Counted from the stretch's first letter, positions 35,065 to 44,700 are shown. The stretch is DNA of 44,726 nucleotides from JAZSNA01 sp045536135 (GCA_045536135.1 JAZSNA010000012.1:1-44726), one strand, 5' to 3'. Notes: generated by a model not told the origin, from the sequence alone. A program made the numbers and translations.

Positions 35065-36378
35065 ATGACTAAAAAAATTATTCAACCCAGAACTTTATCC
35101 GGTTTTATGGAGCTTTTACCCCAAGACCAAATTACTTTTAATTACCTGATGGATATTATCAGAAACGGTTATGAAAGCTTTGGTTTTACCCCTTTGGACA
35201 CGCCCGTTTTAGAATTGTCAGAGGTTTTATTGGCAAAAGCCGGCGGTGAAACCGAAAAACAGATATACGCTTTTACAAAAGGTGATACAGATTTGGCAAT
35301 GCGATTTGATTTAACTGTTCCATTGGCTAAATATGTAGCATTAAATTATAGTTCACTCACCTTCCCTTTTAAACGATATCAAATCGGAAAGGTTTATCGA
35401 GGAGAACGTCCTCAACATGGCCGTTTCCGTGAATTTTATCAAGCTGACATTGATATCATCGGGAATGAAAAATTAGATATTCTGTATGATGCAGAAATGC
35501 CGGCAGTGATTTATCAAACATTTTTAAAGATGGGACTACCTTCTTTTACCATTCATATTAACAACCGTAAAATATTGTCTGGTTTTTTTGAACATCTGAA
35601 TTGTTCGGATAAAATCACGGATATTTTACGAATTATTGATAAAGCGGATAAAATCGGTCTTCCTGCCGTCAAAGAAGAGTTGCAAAAGATTGGAACTCCC
35701 GAAACAAATATCAAGGATATTTTGTCTTTTACAAAAATAAAGGGAACGAATGATGAAATCTTGGATTCATTAAAGAATTTAAAAATTGAAAATGAAAATT
35801 TTGCCCTCGGTCTGTCCGAGCTATCCGCCGTTGTCTCCGCAATCCGCAATCAAGGTGTGCCAGAGGAATATTTTCATATCAACCTTTCAATTGCCCGCGG
35901 ATTAGATTATTATACCGGAACGGTTTATGAAACCACCTTAAAAGACTATCCGGAAGTCGGCAGTATTTGTTCCGGCGGAAGATATGATAATTTGGCCGGT
36001 TTTTATACTCGTCAAAAATTGCCGGGAGTTGGGATTTCTATCGGTTTATCCAGACTTTTTTCCCAATTAAAGGACAAAGGTTTATTACCGAAAACACCAA
36101 AAACTCTTTTAAAAGTTTTGATATTACCGATGGATAAAGATACAAGTTTATCCTTTGAACTGGCAACAAATTTGCGAAATCAATATATTAAAACAGAAGT
36201 ATTCTTGGAACAGACAAAATTTAAAAATAAAATGAACTATGCAAATAAAATCGGAGTTCCTTTTGTCGCCATCATTGGGGAAGATGAAATCAAAAATCGT
36301 TCTGCGACCATCAAAAATATGCTAACGGGCGAACAACAGACCGTTTCAATTGAAGATGTTCATACACTGATTAAATAA
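35065..36378 (+). CDS. hisS: Histidyl-tRNA synthetase
   Basis: 437 residues, class II. Motif 2 is RYQIGKVYRGERPQHGRFRE, the histidine-specific loops are GLDYYTGTVYETTL and SGGRYDNL, and motif 3 is GVGISIGLSRL. The C-terminal anticodon-binding domain is present (KVLILPMDKDTSLSFELA to FVAIIGEDE). It charges tRNA-His. It follows gyrB with 1 base between and ends 4 bases from the convergent gene at 36383. Confidence 0.96.
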   Translation: MTKKIIQPRTLSGFMELLPQDQITFNYLMDIIRNGYESFGFTPLDTPVLELSEVLLAKAGGETEKQIYAFTKGDTDLAMRFDLTVPLAKYVALNYSSLTFPFKRYQIGKVYRGERPQHGRFREFYQADIDIIGNEKLDILYDAEMPAVIYQTFLKMGLPSFTIHINNRKILSGFFEHLNCSDKITDILRIIDKADKIGLPAVKEELQKIGTPETNIKDILSFTKIKGTNDEILDSLKNLKIENENFALGLSELSAVVSAIRNQGVPEEYFHINLSIARGLDYYTGTVYETTLKDYPEVGSICSGGRYDNLAGFYTRQKLPGVGISIGLSRLFSQLKDKGLLPKTPKTLLKVLILPMDKDTSLSFELATNLRNQYIKTEVFLEQTKFKNKMNYANKIGVPFVAIIGEDEIKNRSATIKNMLTGEQQTVSIEDVHTLIK

Positions 36379-36382
36379 GGAA

Positions 36383-37240
36383 CTACCGTCCTTCATTTTT
36401 ACTACGTTTTATTCGATTTGATTCTGAAATCATTTTTCGGGGACGGAGTAAGGTATGAAAATCTATCCCAAGCCGATGGATGTCATTTAAACAATCTTCA
36501 ACCTGTATCAAACAATCTTCTATCTTTTCCTGTTTCTTTTGACGGTATAAATTGACCACATCATCTATAAGCGTATTTAATTGAGAAAAATAATCCCGCC
36601 CTTTTTCAATTTTAGCCGTTGTTAACGGTCCCTTTTTAAATTCCCGAGCCGATACTTTTTGTAAATAAGCTTTAACACCGACTTTTACGCCCCCCTTCGG
36701 AACAGTAAAATATCCGACAAAATGATTGCTTTTATCCGCACCATAAAAATTTTCCGGATTATCCCCGATAGGTGTTATACCGTCGCAACACTTATCATTT
36801 GGTGTGGCCGCATATCCGTTCTTGCTGGTCCAAGAACCGTCTGCATTTTGCCGAATAAAATGATATTCGTTCGGTTCTAAAAAACAGCATATAACATATT
36901 TATCATTGGGGATATTTTTAGGATATAATTTACTTTGGAATAAAATACCTTCTTGCTTTAAAGCCTGTATTATAATTTTTTCCCGTTCTTGAAAAGAGGG
37001 AATATATCCTTTATGATTCGGATTAACAACTATTTCATCATAGGTAAAACCATTCCCTTCCCCCGGTCTGGGTAAATAATTATAATCCGTCGCACAATCA
37101 TTACCGGTCAACAACCCTGCCCCATAATCCCCTACCGCATAGGCAAAACAATGGGTTGTCCGACATAACCATGGCTGTTCAACAAAGATTTTTTCATCTT
37201 TAAAAACAGGGGCTCCGGAATACATCACTTTTTCTTTCAT
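36383..37240 (-). CDS. Uncharacterised protein with Cys/His motifs, possible papain-like fold
   Basis: 285 residues from the ATG at 37240. No signal peptide or membrane segment. Three blocks stand out: CRTTHCFAYAVGD (Cys26, His30, Cys31), EYHFIRQNADGSWTSKNGY (His127) and NHFVGYFTVP (His173). I recall similar blocks (NCYxYA, YHFYRQ-DG-WSHK, FVGYF) in uncharacterised proteins of Firmicutes and phages, suggesting a Cys-His catalytic pair, but this is from memory. The C-terminal 60 residues are basic and probably helical (LNTLIDDVVNLYRQKKQEK). The longer frame from 37276 includes the promoter boxes and is not translated. Stands alone, convergent with hisS. Confidence 0.7.
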   Translation of the reverse strand: MKEKVMYSGAPVFKDEKIFVEQPWLCRTTHCFAYAVGDYGAGLLTGNDCATDYNYLPRPGEGNGFTYDEIVVNPNHKGYIPSFQEREKIIIQALKQEGILFQSKLYPKNIPNDKYVICCFLEPNEYHFIRQNADGSWTSKNGYAATPNDKCCDGITPIGDNPENFYGADKSNHFVGYFTVPKGGVKVGVKAYLQKVSAREFKKGPLTTAKIEKGRDYFSQLNTLIDDVVNLYRQKKQEKIEDCLIQVEDCLNDIHRLGIDFHTLLRPRKMISESNRIKRSKNEGR

Positions 37241-37247
37241 AAGTATA

Positions 37248-37276
37248 ATTATATCAAATTTTTTGCAAAAAATCAA
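37248..37276 (-). promoter_or_regulatory. Leaderless promoter for the gene at 36383-37240
   Basis: Minus strand: TTGATT (37276-37271), 17 bases, TATAAT (37253-37248), then 7 bases to the ATG at 37240. No SD is present. Confidence 0.8.
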
Positions 37277-37277
37277 T

Positions 37278-37309
37278 AAAAAAGCCCCGAAAAATTCAGG
37301 GCTTTTTTT
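37278..37309. terminator. Bidirectional intrinsic terminator after fba
   Basis: A6-GCCC (37278-37287) pairs with GGGC-T7 (37299-37309), with an inner GAA/TTC extension and one mismatch. It ends the cysS-tkt-fba unit on the minus strand and separates it from the promoter at 37248-37276. Confidence 0.8.
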
Positions 37310-37323
37310 ACAAGACTTTATTA

Positions 37324-38370
37324 TTATAAAGTACCATCTTTATACCGTTTTGCCATATCCGATAAAGCAATCGGCTTAATAGAGTTGGCTTTTCCGGCTG
37401 CACCAAATTGTTCGTATCGTTCTTCACAAACTTTTTGCATAGCTACAATTGCCGGCTTTAAATACTTCCGAGGATCAAATTCGGTCGGATTTTCGGCAAA
37501 ACACTTACGAATTGCTCCGGTCATCGCCATACGCAAATCTGTATCCACATTCACTTTACGCACCCCATATTTAATGGCTTCTTGAATTTCCTCAACTGGA
37601 ACACCGTAAGTTTGCGGCATTTGTCCGCCGTAAGCATTGATAATATCTTGCAAATCTTGCGGAACAGATGAAGAACCATGCATAACTAAATGAGTTTTGG
37701 GTAATTTTTCATGAATTTTCTTAATCGTATCAATAGACAAAATCGCCCCATCCGGTTTACGGGTAAATTTATATGCTCCATGAGATGTACCAATAGCCAC
37801 AGCCAATGCATCAACATTTGTTTTATTTACGAATTCTACAGCATCATCCGGATCTGTTAACAATTTATCCTTTGAGATGACACCATCAAAACCATGTCCG
37901 TCTTCTTTTTCACCTTTTCCGGATTCCAACGAACCGATACAGCCTAATTCACCCTCGACGGAAACACCCACATCATGAGCCACATCAACGACCCGTTTAG
38001 TCACAGATGCATTATAGTCAAATGTCGCCGGTTGCCCATCTGTCGTCAATGACCCATCCATCATCACCGAAGTAAATCCATTCATCATAGCAGAGAAACA
38101 AACGTTTTCAGAAGAACCATGATCTTGGTGAACACAAATCGGCAAATCCGGATACATTTCCACACCAGCCATCATAATATGTTTTAAGACGGCATCATTT
38201 GCATAAGCTCTTGCCCCTTTTGACATTTGAATAATCACCGGAGCATCCATTTTTTTAGCCGCCCCCAAAATTGCCAATACTTGTTCCATATTGTTGACAT
38301 TAAACGCTGGAATACCATATCCTTTTTCTGCGGCATCATCCAGTAATTGTCTGAGTGTAATCATTGCCAT
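37324..38370 (-). CDS. fba: Class II fructose-bisphosphate aldolase
   Basis: 348 residues. The N-terminus MITLRQLLDDAAEKGYGIPA, the zinc-site VHQDHGSSENV, the substrate loops GELGCIGSLESG and AIGTSHGAYKF, and VMHGSSSVPQ mark the class IIB (Fba/Cbb type) enzyme. It cleaves fructose 1,6-bisphosphate in glycolysis or sedoheptulose bisphosphate in the pentose phosphate cycle. SD AAAGGAAA lies 6 bases upstream. It follows tkt by 13 bases; a carbon-metabolism pair. Confidence 0.95.
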   Translation of the reverse strand: MAMITLRQLLDDAAEKGYGIPAFNVNNMEQVLAILGAAKKMDAPVIIQMSKGARAYANDAVLKHIMMAGVEMYPDLPICVHQDHGSSENVCFSAMMNGFTSVMMDGSLTTDGQPATFDYNASVTKRVVDVAHDVGVSVEGELGCIGSLESGKGEKEDGHGFDGVISKDKLLTDPDDAVEFVNKTNVDALAVAIGTSHGAYKFTRKPDGAILSIDTIKKIHEKLPKTHLVMHGSSSVPQDLQDIINAYGGQMPQTYGVPVEEIQEAIKYGVRKVNVDTDLRMAMTGAIRKCFAENPTEFDPRKYLKPAIVAMQKVCEERYEQFGAAGKANSIKPIALSDMAKRYKDGTL

Positions 38371-38383
38371 TTTTTATTTCCTT

Positions 38384-40231
38384 TCATTCTATATTTAAAA
38401 TTTTTTTAATTTTATCGATGACATTATCAACATTTAATCCGACTTTGTCAAATACTTTATTTCCAGGTCCTGAAAAACCGAAAGTATCAATACCGATACA
38501 TTCATCAGCCCACTGTTTCCAACCGAATGTTGTTCCGGCTTCCAAAGATACCCGAACCACATTACCCAAAACCTCTTGTTGATAAGACAGAGGTTGTTTT
38601 TTAAACAACTCCCACGAAGGCATGGAAACCACCCGAATACCAGATAATTCCCGACTGACCTTTAACGCCAAAGCGACTTCCGAACCGGTTGCAATAATCG
38701 TCAACTTTGGTTTTTCACAATCTGATACGACATAGGCCCCTTTATCGGTTTGTCCGCTTGTCTGACTGATAAACGGCAAGTTCTGTCTGGAAAGTATCAA
38801 AGCTGTCGGTGTATTATTCCGAATAGCGATTTCCCAAGCTTCAGCACATTCCAAAGCATCTGCTGGACGAATAGTTGTCATATTCGGAATGGAACGCAAC
38901 ATAGCCAATTGTTCAACCGGTTGATGCGTCGGACCATCTTCCCCTACCCCGATTGAATCATGAGTTAAAACATAAATCACTTGTTGTCCCATTAAACAAG
39001 ACAACCTCATGGCCGGTTTTAAATAATCGGCAAAGACAAAAAAAGTTCCACCATAAGGAATAAAACCGCCATATAAAGCAATACCGTTCATGATACAGCC
39101 CATTGCGAATTCACGAATACCGTAATTGATATAATTACCATTCACTTCATCAGTAATATCTATTGATTTTGGTGTTTTTGTTAAATTACTGGCTGATAAA
39201 TCCGCACTTCCGCCGATTAAATTCGGAATTAAATCGGCCAAAACCGTTAATGCCATTTGAGACGATTTCCGACTGGCAACTTCTGGTCTGTCAACCAATA
39301 ATTGAGCTTTATATTTTTCAAATTCTGTCCAATCTATCACATTTTTTTTAGCATCGGTATTTGATGTATTTTTTTGACCGATTGATTTCCAATCACTTTG
39401 AACATCTTCGGGTATGACAAAAGGTTCGTATTCCCAGCCTAAATTTTTCCGCAATTCCACGACTTCTTCCGCCTTTAACGGACTTCCATGACAAGCCGAA
39501 GTGCCGGCCTTTGAGCAACCATACCCAATGATTGTCCGACACGATATCAATGTGGGTTTATCAGATAATTGAGCCTGTTGAATTGCGACACGAATTTGAT
39601 TATAATCATGTCCGTCAATTTCAATCACATTCCATCCGCAGGCTTCAAACCTCATTTTTTGATTAACTGAGGTTGCAATATCCACACTTCCGTCAATTGT
39701 AATTCTATTATTATCCCAAAAGGCAATTAACTTATTTAACTTTAAATGTCCGGCCAAAGATATTGCTTCCTCGGATACGCCTTCCATTAAACAACCATCC
39801 CCGATTGTCACATAGGTATAATGATCCCGGCCGGATAATCTGGCAGCCAAAGCCATTCCAACCGCCATAGCCAATCCTTGACCAAGCGGACCGCCGGTTG
39901 CTTCCACCCCGCTTAACATTTCCACCTCGGGATGACCTGTTGTTTTAGAATCAATTTGTCTGAATTTTTTCAAATCATCCAAAGTAATATCCGGATATCC
40001 AGTCAGATAAAGCAAAGCATATTGCATGGGTCCGGCATGAGCATTAGACATTAAAAAGCGATCTCGATTTTCCCAATTCGGATTAAGCGGATCAAATTTT
40101 AAAAATTCAGCCCATAGAACGGTTGTAAAATCAGCCATTCCCAAACAAGCCCCAGGATGACCGGAATTTGCAGCTGAAATCATATCAACAGACAACATCC
40201 GTACGGCATTTGCCATTTTTTGAAGATTCAT
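38384..40231 (-). CDS. tkt: Transketolase
   Basis: 615 residues, a little shorter than the usual 650-670. ThDP-binding GDGCLMEGVSEEAISLAGHL with NNRITIDG, the N-terminal SANSGHPGACLGMAD and the pyrimidine-domain THDSIGVGEDGPTHQP are all present. One variation: the loop SNAHAGPMQYALLY replaces the common SxGHGSMLLYALL, but the histidine is kept. Transketolase moves two-carbon units in the non-oxidative pentose phosphate pathway, next to aldolase. It starts 10 bases after the cysS stop with an AGGGG SD. Confidence 0.94.
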   Translation of the reverse strand: MNLQKMANAVRMLSVDMISAANSGHPGACLGMADFTTVLWAEFLKFDPLNPNWENRDRFLMSNAHAGPMQYALLYLTGYPDITLDDLKKFRQIDSKTTGHPEVEMLSGVEATGGPLGQGLAMAVGMALAARLSGRDHYTYVTIGDGCLMEGVSEEAISLAGHLKLNKLIAFWDNNRITIDGSVDIATSVNQKMRFEACGWNVIEIDGHDYNQIRVAIQQAQLSDKPTLISCRTIIGYGCSKAGTSACHGSPLKAEEVVELRKNLGWEYEPFVIPEDVQSDWKSIGQKNTSNTDAKKNVIDWTEFEKYKAQLLVDRPEVASRKSSQMALTVLADLIPNLIGGSADLSASNLTKTPKSIDITDEVNGNYINYGIREFAMGCIMNGIALYGGFIPYGGTFFVFADYLKPAMRLSCLMGQQVIYVLTHDSIGVGEDGPTHQPVEQLAMLRSIPNMTTIRPADALECAEAWEIAIRNNTPTALILSRQNLPFISQTSGQTDKGAYVVSDCEKPKLTIIATGSEVALALKVSRELSGIRVVSMPSWELFKKQPLSYQQEVLGNVVRVSLEAGTTFGWKQWADECIGIDTFGFSGPGNKVFDKVGLNVDNVIDKIKKILNIE

Positions 40232-40241
40232 GTGTTTTCCC

Positions 40242-41651
40242 CTATTTTTTGATCAGTTCCACTGCACCGTTTGGCCCATCTTTAATCAGCAAGCCATACT
40301 CATTTAATAACTGATCACGCAATTCATCGGATAAAGCCCAATTTTTTTCTAACCGAGCTTGTTTTCTGTCATCAATGATTTTTTGAATTTCAGGTGTCAC
40401 AGAAATTTCATCCTTTTTCATTTCGGCGATACCCAATCCCAAAATTTCATCCATTTCCAACAAAATATCAAGCTTATCTTTGGATGACAAAACATCTGTT
40501 TTAACGACATTCCACATGACGGCCAAAGCCTGAGGCATATTCATATCATCGTTTGTATATTTAAAGAATTCATTTAAAAATTTATCTTTATTTTCAGTTG
40601 ATTGCCCTACATTATTAATGTTATCCTTTAACTCTATTACCCGATTTTTTAAGTTATTATATGCACTTTGAGCCGAATCTAAAATATCAAAAGTAAATTT
40701 AAGCGGAGAACGATAATGAGCCGTCAAGCACAAATAACGATAGGCCAACGGATTATATCCCCGATCTTTTAATACGGAAACGGTTAAGAATTCTCCTTTT
40801 GACTTTGACATTTTTTCTTCGCCTAATTGCAAGAATTCCCCATGAACCCAATGATTACACCATTTATGCCCCAAAAATAATTCGCTTTGAGCAATTTCGT
40901 TCGTATGATGAACCGGTACATGATCAATTCCACCACAGTGGATATCCAACCGAGGACCCAAGTGTTTATACGCCATAACGGAACATTCAATATTCCATCC
41001 CGGATATCCGAAGTCCCCCCAAGGCGATTTCCATGACAAAATATGATTTGAAAATTTAGACTGAGTAAACCATAATACGGAATCTGTCGGATTTTTCTTA
41101 TTAGAGTCTGTATCCACTCTGGCTCCATGACGTAAATTTTCCAAATCCAACCCCGCCATTTGACCATATTTTTCATATTTCATGGAATCTAAATAAACAT
41201 TACCACCGGCGATATAAGCAAAACCTTTATCTAATAAAACTTTAATAAATTCAATAATATCATCAATTGTTTCAGTCGCCCGACAAACAATATCAGGTCG
41301 TTGAATATTTAAATCAGCACAATCTTTAAAGAAGGCTTCTTCATAAAACCGAGCCAATTCCAACACCCCTTTTTGTTCCTTGATAGCGGCTTTGACCATT
41401 TTATCTTCGCCGGTATCCTGATCCGAAGTCAAGTGTCCGACATCCGTAATATTCATTGTATGTTTTATTTTAAGACCGTCTTTTATAATAATCCGACGTA
41501 AAACATCTTCGAAAATATAAGTTCTTAAATTTCCAATATGTGCGTAGTTGTATACGGTTGGTCCACAGCAATACATCTTGACTTCACCGACATCCACCGG
41601 AGTAAGAGTTTGAACTTGTCGTCCATCCGTATTAAATAAAGAAATGGTCAT
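40242..41651 (-). CDS. cysS: Cysteinyl-tRNA synthetase
   Basis: 469 residues. The N-terminal Cys of the zinc site is in MYCCGPTVYNYAHIGNLRTY, which also has the HIGH motif; WNIECSVMA and HCGGIDHVPVHHTNE supply other zinc ligands; the KMSKS loop is EEKMSKSKGEFLTV. It charges tRNA-Cys. The ATG has an SD (AAAGGAT) and a TTGACT/TATAAA promoter about 25 bases upstream, so it begins the cysS-tkt-fba unit. The 3' domain is normal. Confidence 0.96.
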   Translation of the reverse strand: MTISLFNTDGRQVQTLTPVDVGEVKMYCCGPTVYNYAHIGNLRTYIFEDVLRRIIIKDGLKIKHTMNITDVGHLTSDQDTGEDKMVKAAIKEQKGVLELARFYEEAFFKDCADLNIQRPDIVCRATETIDDIIEFIKVLLDKGFAYIAGGNVYLDSMKYEKYGQMAGLDLENLRHGARVDTDSNKKNPTDSVLWFTQSKFSNHILSWKSPWGDFGYPGWNIECSVMAYKHLGPRLDIHCGGIDHVPVHHTNEIAQSELFLGHKWCNHWVHGEFLQLGEEKMSKSKGEFLTVSVLKDRGYNPLAYRYLCLTAHYRSPLKFTFDILDSAQSAYNNLKNRVIELKDNINNVGQSTENKDKFLNEFFKYTNDDMNMPQALAVMWNVVKTDVLSSKDKLDILLEMDEILGLGIAEMKKDEISVTPEIQKIIDDRKQARLEKNWALSDELRDQLLNEYGLLIKDGPNGAVELIKK

Positions 41652-41675
41652 GATTTAAATCCTTTCGTTCTATAC

Positions 41676-41704
41676 TTTATAAACAAAAAAGGATATAAAG
41701 TCAA
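41676..41704 (-). promoter_or_regulatory. Promoter for cysS-tkt-fba
   Basis: Minus strand: TTGACT (41704-41699), 17 bases, TATAAA (41681-41676). It diverges from the tRNA-Ser promoter. Confidence 0.75.
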
Positions 41705-41736
41705 TAAAACTTTTTTTGAAAAAAATAAAAAAACAC

Positions 41737-41765
41737 TTGCTTTTTTATAAAAGATATTATATAAG
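41737..41765 (+). promoter_or_regulatory. Promoter for tRNA-Ser
   Basis: TTGCTT (41737-41742), 17 bases, TATAAG (41760-41765). The predicted start at about 41772 is 8 bases before the mature 5' end. Confidence 0.7.
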
Positions 41766-41779
41766 ACGAATCACGACAT

Positions 41780-41867
<88 letters not shown>

Positions 41868-41872
41868 CTTAT

Positions 41873-41903
41873 AAAAAACACCCGAAATTATCGGGTGTTT
41901 TTA
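41873..41903. terminator. Intrinsic terminator of tRNA-Ser, also facing udk
   Basis: A run of A, then CACCCGA (41879-41885), loop AATTA, TCGGGTG (41891-41897) and a T run. The flanking A and T runs let it work from both sides; the convergent uridine-kinase gene ends at 41925. Confidence 0.88.
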
Positions 41904-41924
41904 TTTATATCCTTAATAAATTTA

Positions 41925-42593
41925 TCATCGTTCATTGGTTATTCGTCCACGGATAATCATATCCGCAAATTTTTTGTTTGGCTGTATATGTCTTTCAGCC
42001 GCCCGACAAACAATTTCGTATTGTTGTTTAATTTCTGATTTATCAATACTTCGTTCTTCTCCCCGAGCTTGATAGCGTTCCCATTGAATTTGTTTATCTA
42101 CCGTCAAATATATTTTAAAATCAAAAATATCCCGCACATCTTCATATAAAGTACAAATACCTTCAACAACAATATATTTTTCAGGTTGGCATAATATCGC
42201 ATCGGGCGTTGATTTGCCTGTTTTCATATCATAAGAAGGTATTTTGACTTGATACCCGTTTTTTAACATCATTAAGTCATTTCGTAATAGCGGTATTTGA
42301 AAACTTTGGGCGCTTTCCGTATCAAATCCGCTTTCAACCAACTTTGTAAAAGACCCATACTCTGCCATTTCTTTCGAAAAGTCCCGATAATAGTTATCGG
42401 CATTAACAACCGTCATATTCGGAATATCTTTTTTCATTAAATTTAGTAAAGTTGTCTTACCAGAGGCACTTTCTCCACAAAGGCCAATTAAAACAGCATC
42501 AGGCGAAGATTGTTTTTTCAACAATTCTTCTCTTAAAAAGGACCGAGTATATAAAATTTCGCTTCTTTTATTTAGTATATCAATTAAATCCAT
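41925..42593 (-). CDS. Uridine kinase / phosphoribulokinase family protein
   Basis: 222 residues. The P-loop GESASGKTTLL, the substrate segment NADNYYRDFSKEMAEYGSFT, the lid region and VVEGICTLYEDVRDIFDFKI fit the uridine-kinase branch of the P-loop kinases. Usual UDK starts near the P-loop, whereas here about 35 residues precede it (NKRSEILYTRSFLREELLK), as in some eukaryote-like or uncharacterised relatives. Substrate not certain; phosphorylation of uridine or cytidine is the default guess. A GGGAG SD precedes the ATG, 10 bases after the uvrD/pcrA stop. Confidence 0.75.
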   Translation of the reverse strand: MDLIDILNKRSEILYTRSFLREELLKKQSSPDAVLIGLCGESASGKTTLLNLMKKDIPNMTVVNADNYYRDFSKEMAEYGSFTKLVESGFDTESAQSFQIPLLRNDLMMLKNGYQVKIPSYDMKTGKSTPDAILCQPEKYIVVEGICTLYEDVRDIFDFKIYLTVDKQIQWERYQARGEERSIDKSEIKQQYEIVCRAAERHIQPNKKFADMIIRGRITNER

Positions 42594-42603
42594 ATTTTAC
42601 TCC

Positions 42604-44700
42604 CTATAAAAACTTTACAAAATTTTTCATTATTTTTTTAATACCGCCTTTATTAAAAGCAACTTCCAATTTATCTCCATCAGATCGAATTACAACTCCC
42701 TGACCAAAAGTTTCGTGGAAAACTCTTTTCCCCAAAACATGATTTTCAATTTTAGGTTTTTGGATAAACTTCGGACGATAAGTTCCATAATCCCCCAATG
42801 CCGGACGATTAGGTGATTGAATATGTTCTTTCGGGATTTCAGATATAAAGCGGGATTGAATTTGATTTTGCCACTGTCCATAGACCCGACGAGCCATCGC
42901 TGATGAAATATAAACATTTTTTCTGGCTCTGGTAATTCCGACATAGCCCAAACGCCGTTCTTCTTCAATCCCGCCCTCTTCCACACTTTTAGCATTTGGG
43001 AAAATCCCTTCTTCCCAACCCGGAAGGAAGACGACATCATATTCCAATCCTTTAGAGGCATGTAAAGTCATAACTGTTATTTTTTCTTTATCGTCCAACT
43101 TATCTACATCCGCAATTAAGCTGGCATGTTCTAAAAATTCATCTATACCGGAAAATCCCTCATTCATAACATTAAGCAATTCAGATAGATTTTCCAATTT
43201 TCCCTCGGACTGAGGATTTTTATCATCTCGCCACATCTGAATATATCCGGACTCACCCAGCACAAAACGCATTAAATCGGATAAATGCATTTTATTTTTC
43301 AAATCCGTCCATATTTTTATATTTTCACGAAAATTCAGTAAAGCCTCCTTGGCTTTTTTGGGTAAATCAGCTCCTTCTATCGCAGAATACAAAGAGATTC
43401 CCAGTTCCGTTGCATAAGCATTTAATTTTTCTATACTGGAATCACCAATCCCTCGTCTGGGTTTATTAACAACCCGTAAAAAAGATAAATTATCCGTCGG
43501 ATGTGTGAGTAAGCGAAGATAAGCCACGGCATCTTTAATTTCTTCACGTTCATAAAAACGATAATCTCCGATGACCTGATATGGATAACCGGATTTAATT
43601 AACGCCTCTTCGAATTCACGTGTCTGAAAACCGGCTCGAACTAAAATAGCCATTTGAGAAAGAGCAATTCCAGCACGATGATGATTTTCAATTTTATCCA
43701 TTATTGACAAAGCTTCTTCTGTACCATTATAATAGCTTTTAACTTCTATACAATCACCATGGCCATCCCGATGAGGGGCAACACGAAGTGTTTTTCCCAA
43801 ACGACTTTGATTTTTTGAAATCAAACCGGAAGCGGCTCCCAAGATATGAGTTGTAGAACGATAATTACTTTCAAGACGAATGACTTTTGAATTTGGGAAA
43901 TCTCGTTCAAATTTCAAAATATTTTCAACAACCGCACCTCGCCACGAATAGATAGATTGATCATCATCCCCAACACAACAGATATTATGATGTCCCATAG
44001 ATAATAATCTTAAAAACAAATACTGGGCCGTGTTTGTATCTTGATATTCGTCAACCAAGATATATTTAAACTGACCGGCATAAACAGACGCAATATCCGG
44101 ATGTTGTAATAAAATTTGCAACGGATATAACAGTAAATCACCAAAGTCAACCGAATTATTTTGAATCAAAGCCCGTTGATATTGACTGTAAAACGGGGCA
44201 AGCTGTCCATCCAGAAAATGTGTATAATCCTTTGCTTTGTCGTATGTTATTCCCTTGTCTTTAAAGCGTTGAACGGCTTCCAATACAGCCGAAGGTGTCC
44301 ACTTTTTTATATCAACATTATTCGCTTGAAGTAGTTGTTTAACCAAACGTTCCTGATCAGATGAATCCAGTATAATAAAGTTATCTTCAAGACCGACTAA
44401 TTGAGCATATCGACGTAAAATCCTTAAACCGAGCCGATGAAATGTTCCCAACCAAACATATCTTGCCTCTGCGCCAATCATCTTTTCAACACGTTCTTGC
44501 ATTTCTTTCGCCGCTTTATTGGTAAAAGTCACACAAAAACATTCGTTTGAACGAGCCAAACCTTTTTCGATAATATAAGCCAGTCGAGTCGTTAAAACCG
44601 TCGTTTTACCAGTACCAGCACCGGATAAAACCAATACTGGACCCTCGGTTGTTTCAACCGCTTGACGTTGTTCACTGTTCAATCGAGATAAGTCAATCAT
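42604..44700 (-). CDS. UvrD/PcrA/Rep-type DNA helicase
   Basis: 698 residues, SF1A. Motif I GAGTGKTTVLTTRLAY, motif II LVDEYQDTNTAQY, motif III DDDQSIYSWRGA, motif IV RLESNYRST, motif V VTVMTLHASKGLEYDVVFL and motif VI RRLGYVGITRARKNV. The C-terminal segment KRVFHETFGQGVVIRSDGDK is the Tudor-like RNA-polymerase-binding fold of PcrA/UvrD. It acts in nucleotide excision and mismatch repair and in clearing protein from DNA. The start ATG is at 44700 near the right edge; the 26 bases beyond it hold no recognisable element. Confidence 0.94.
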   Translation of the reverse strand: MIDLSRLNSEQRQAVETTEGPVLVLSGAGTGKTTVLTTRLAYIIEKGLARSNECFCVTFTNKAAKEMQERVEKMIGAEARYVWLGTFHRLGLRILRRYAQLVGLEDNFIILDSSDQERLVKQLLQANNVDIKKWTPSAVLEAVQRFKDKGITYDKAKDYTHFLDGQLAPFYSQYQRALIQNNSVDFGDLLLYPLQILLQHPDIASVYAGQFKYILVDEYQDTNTAQYLFLRLLSMGHHNICCVGDDDQSIYSWRGAVVENILKFERDFPNSKVIRLESNYRSTTHILGAASGLISKNQSRLGKTLRVAPHRDGHGDCIEVKSYYNGTEEALSIMDKIENHHRAGIALSQMAILVRAGFQTREFEEALIKSGYPYQVIGDYRFYEREEIKDAVAYLRLLTHPTDNLSFLRVVNKPRRGIGDSSIEKLNAYATELGISLYSAIEGADLPKKAKEALLNFRENIKIWTDLKNKMHLSDLMRFVLGESGYIQMWRDDKNPQSEGKLENLSELLNVMNEGFSGIDEFLEHASLIADVDKLDDKEKITVMTLHASKGLEYDVVFLPGWEEGIFPNAKSVEEGGIEEERRLGYVGITRARKNVYISSAMARRVYGQWQNQIQSRFISEIPKEHIQSPNRPALGDYGTYRPKFIQKPKIENHVLGKRVFHETFGQGVVIRSDGDKLEVAFNKGGIKKIMKNFVKFL

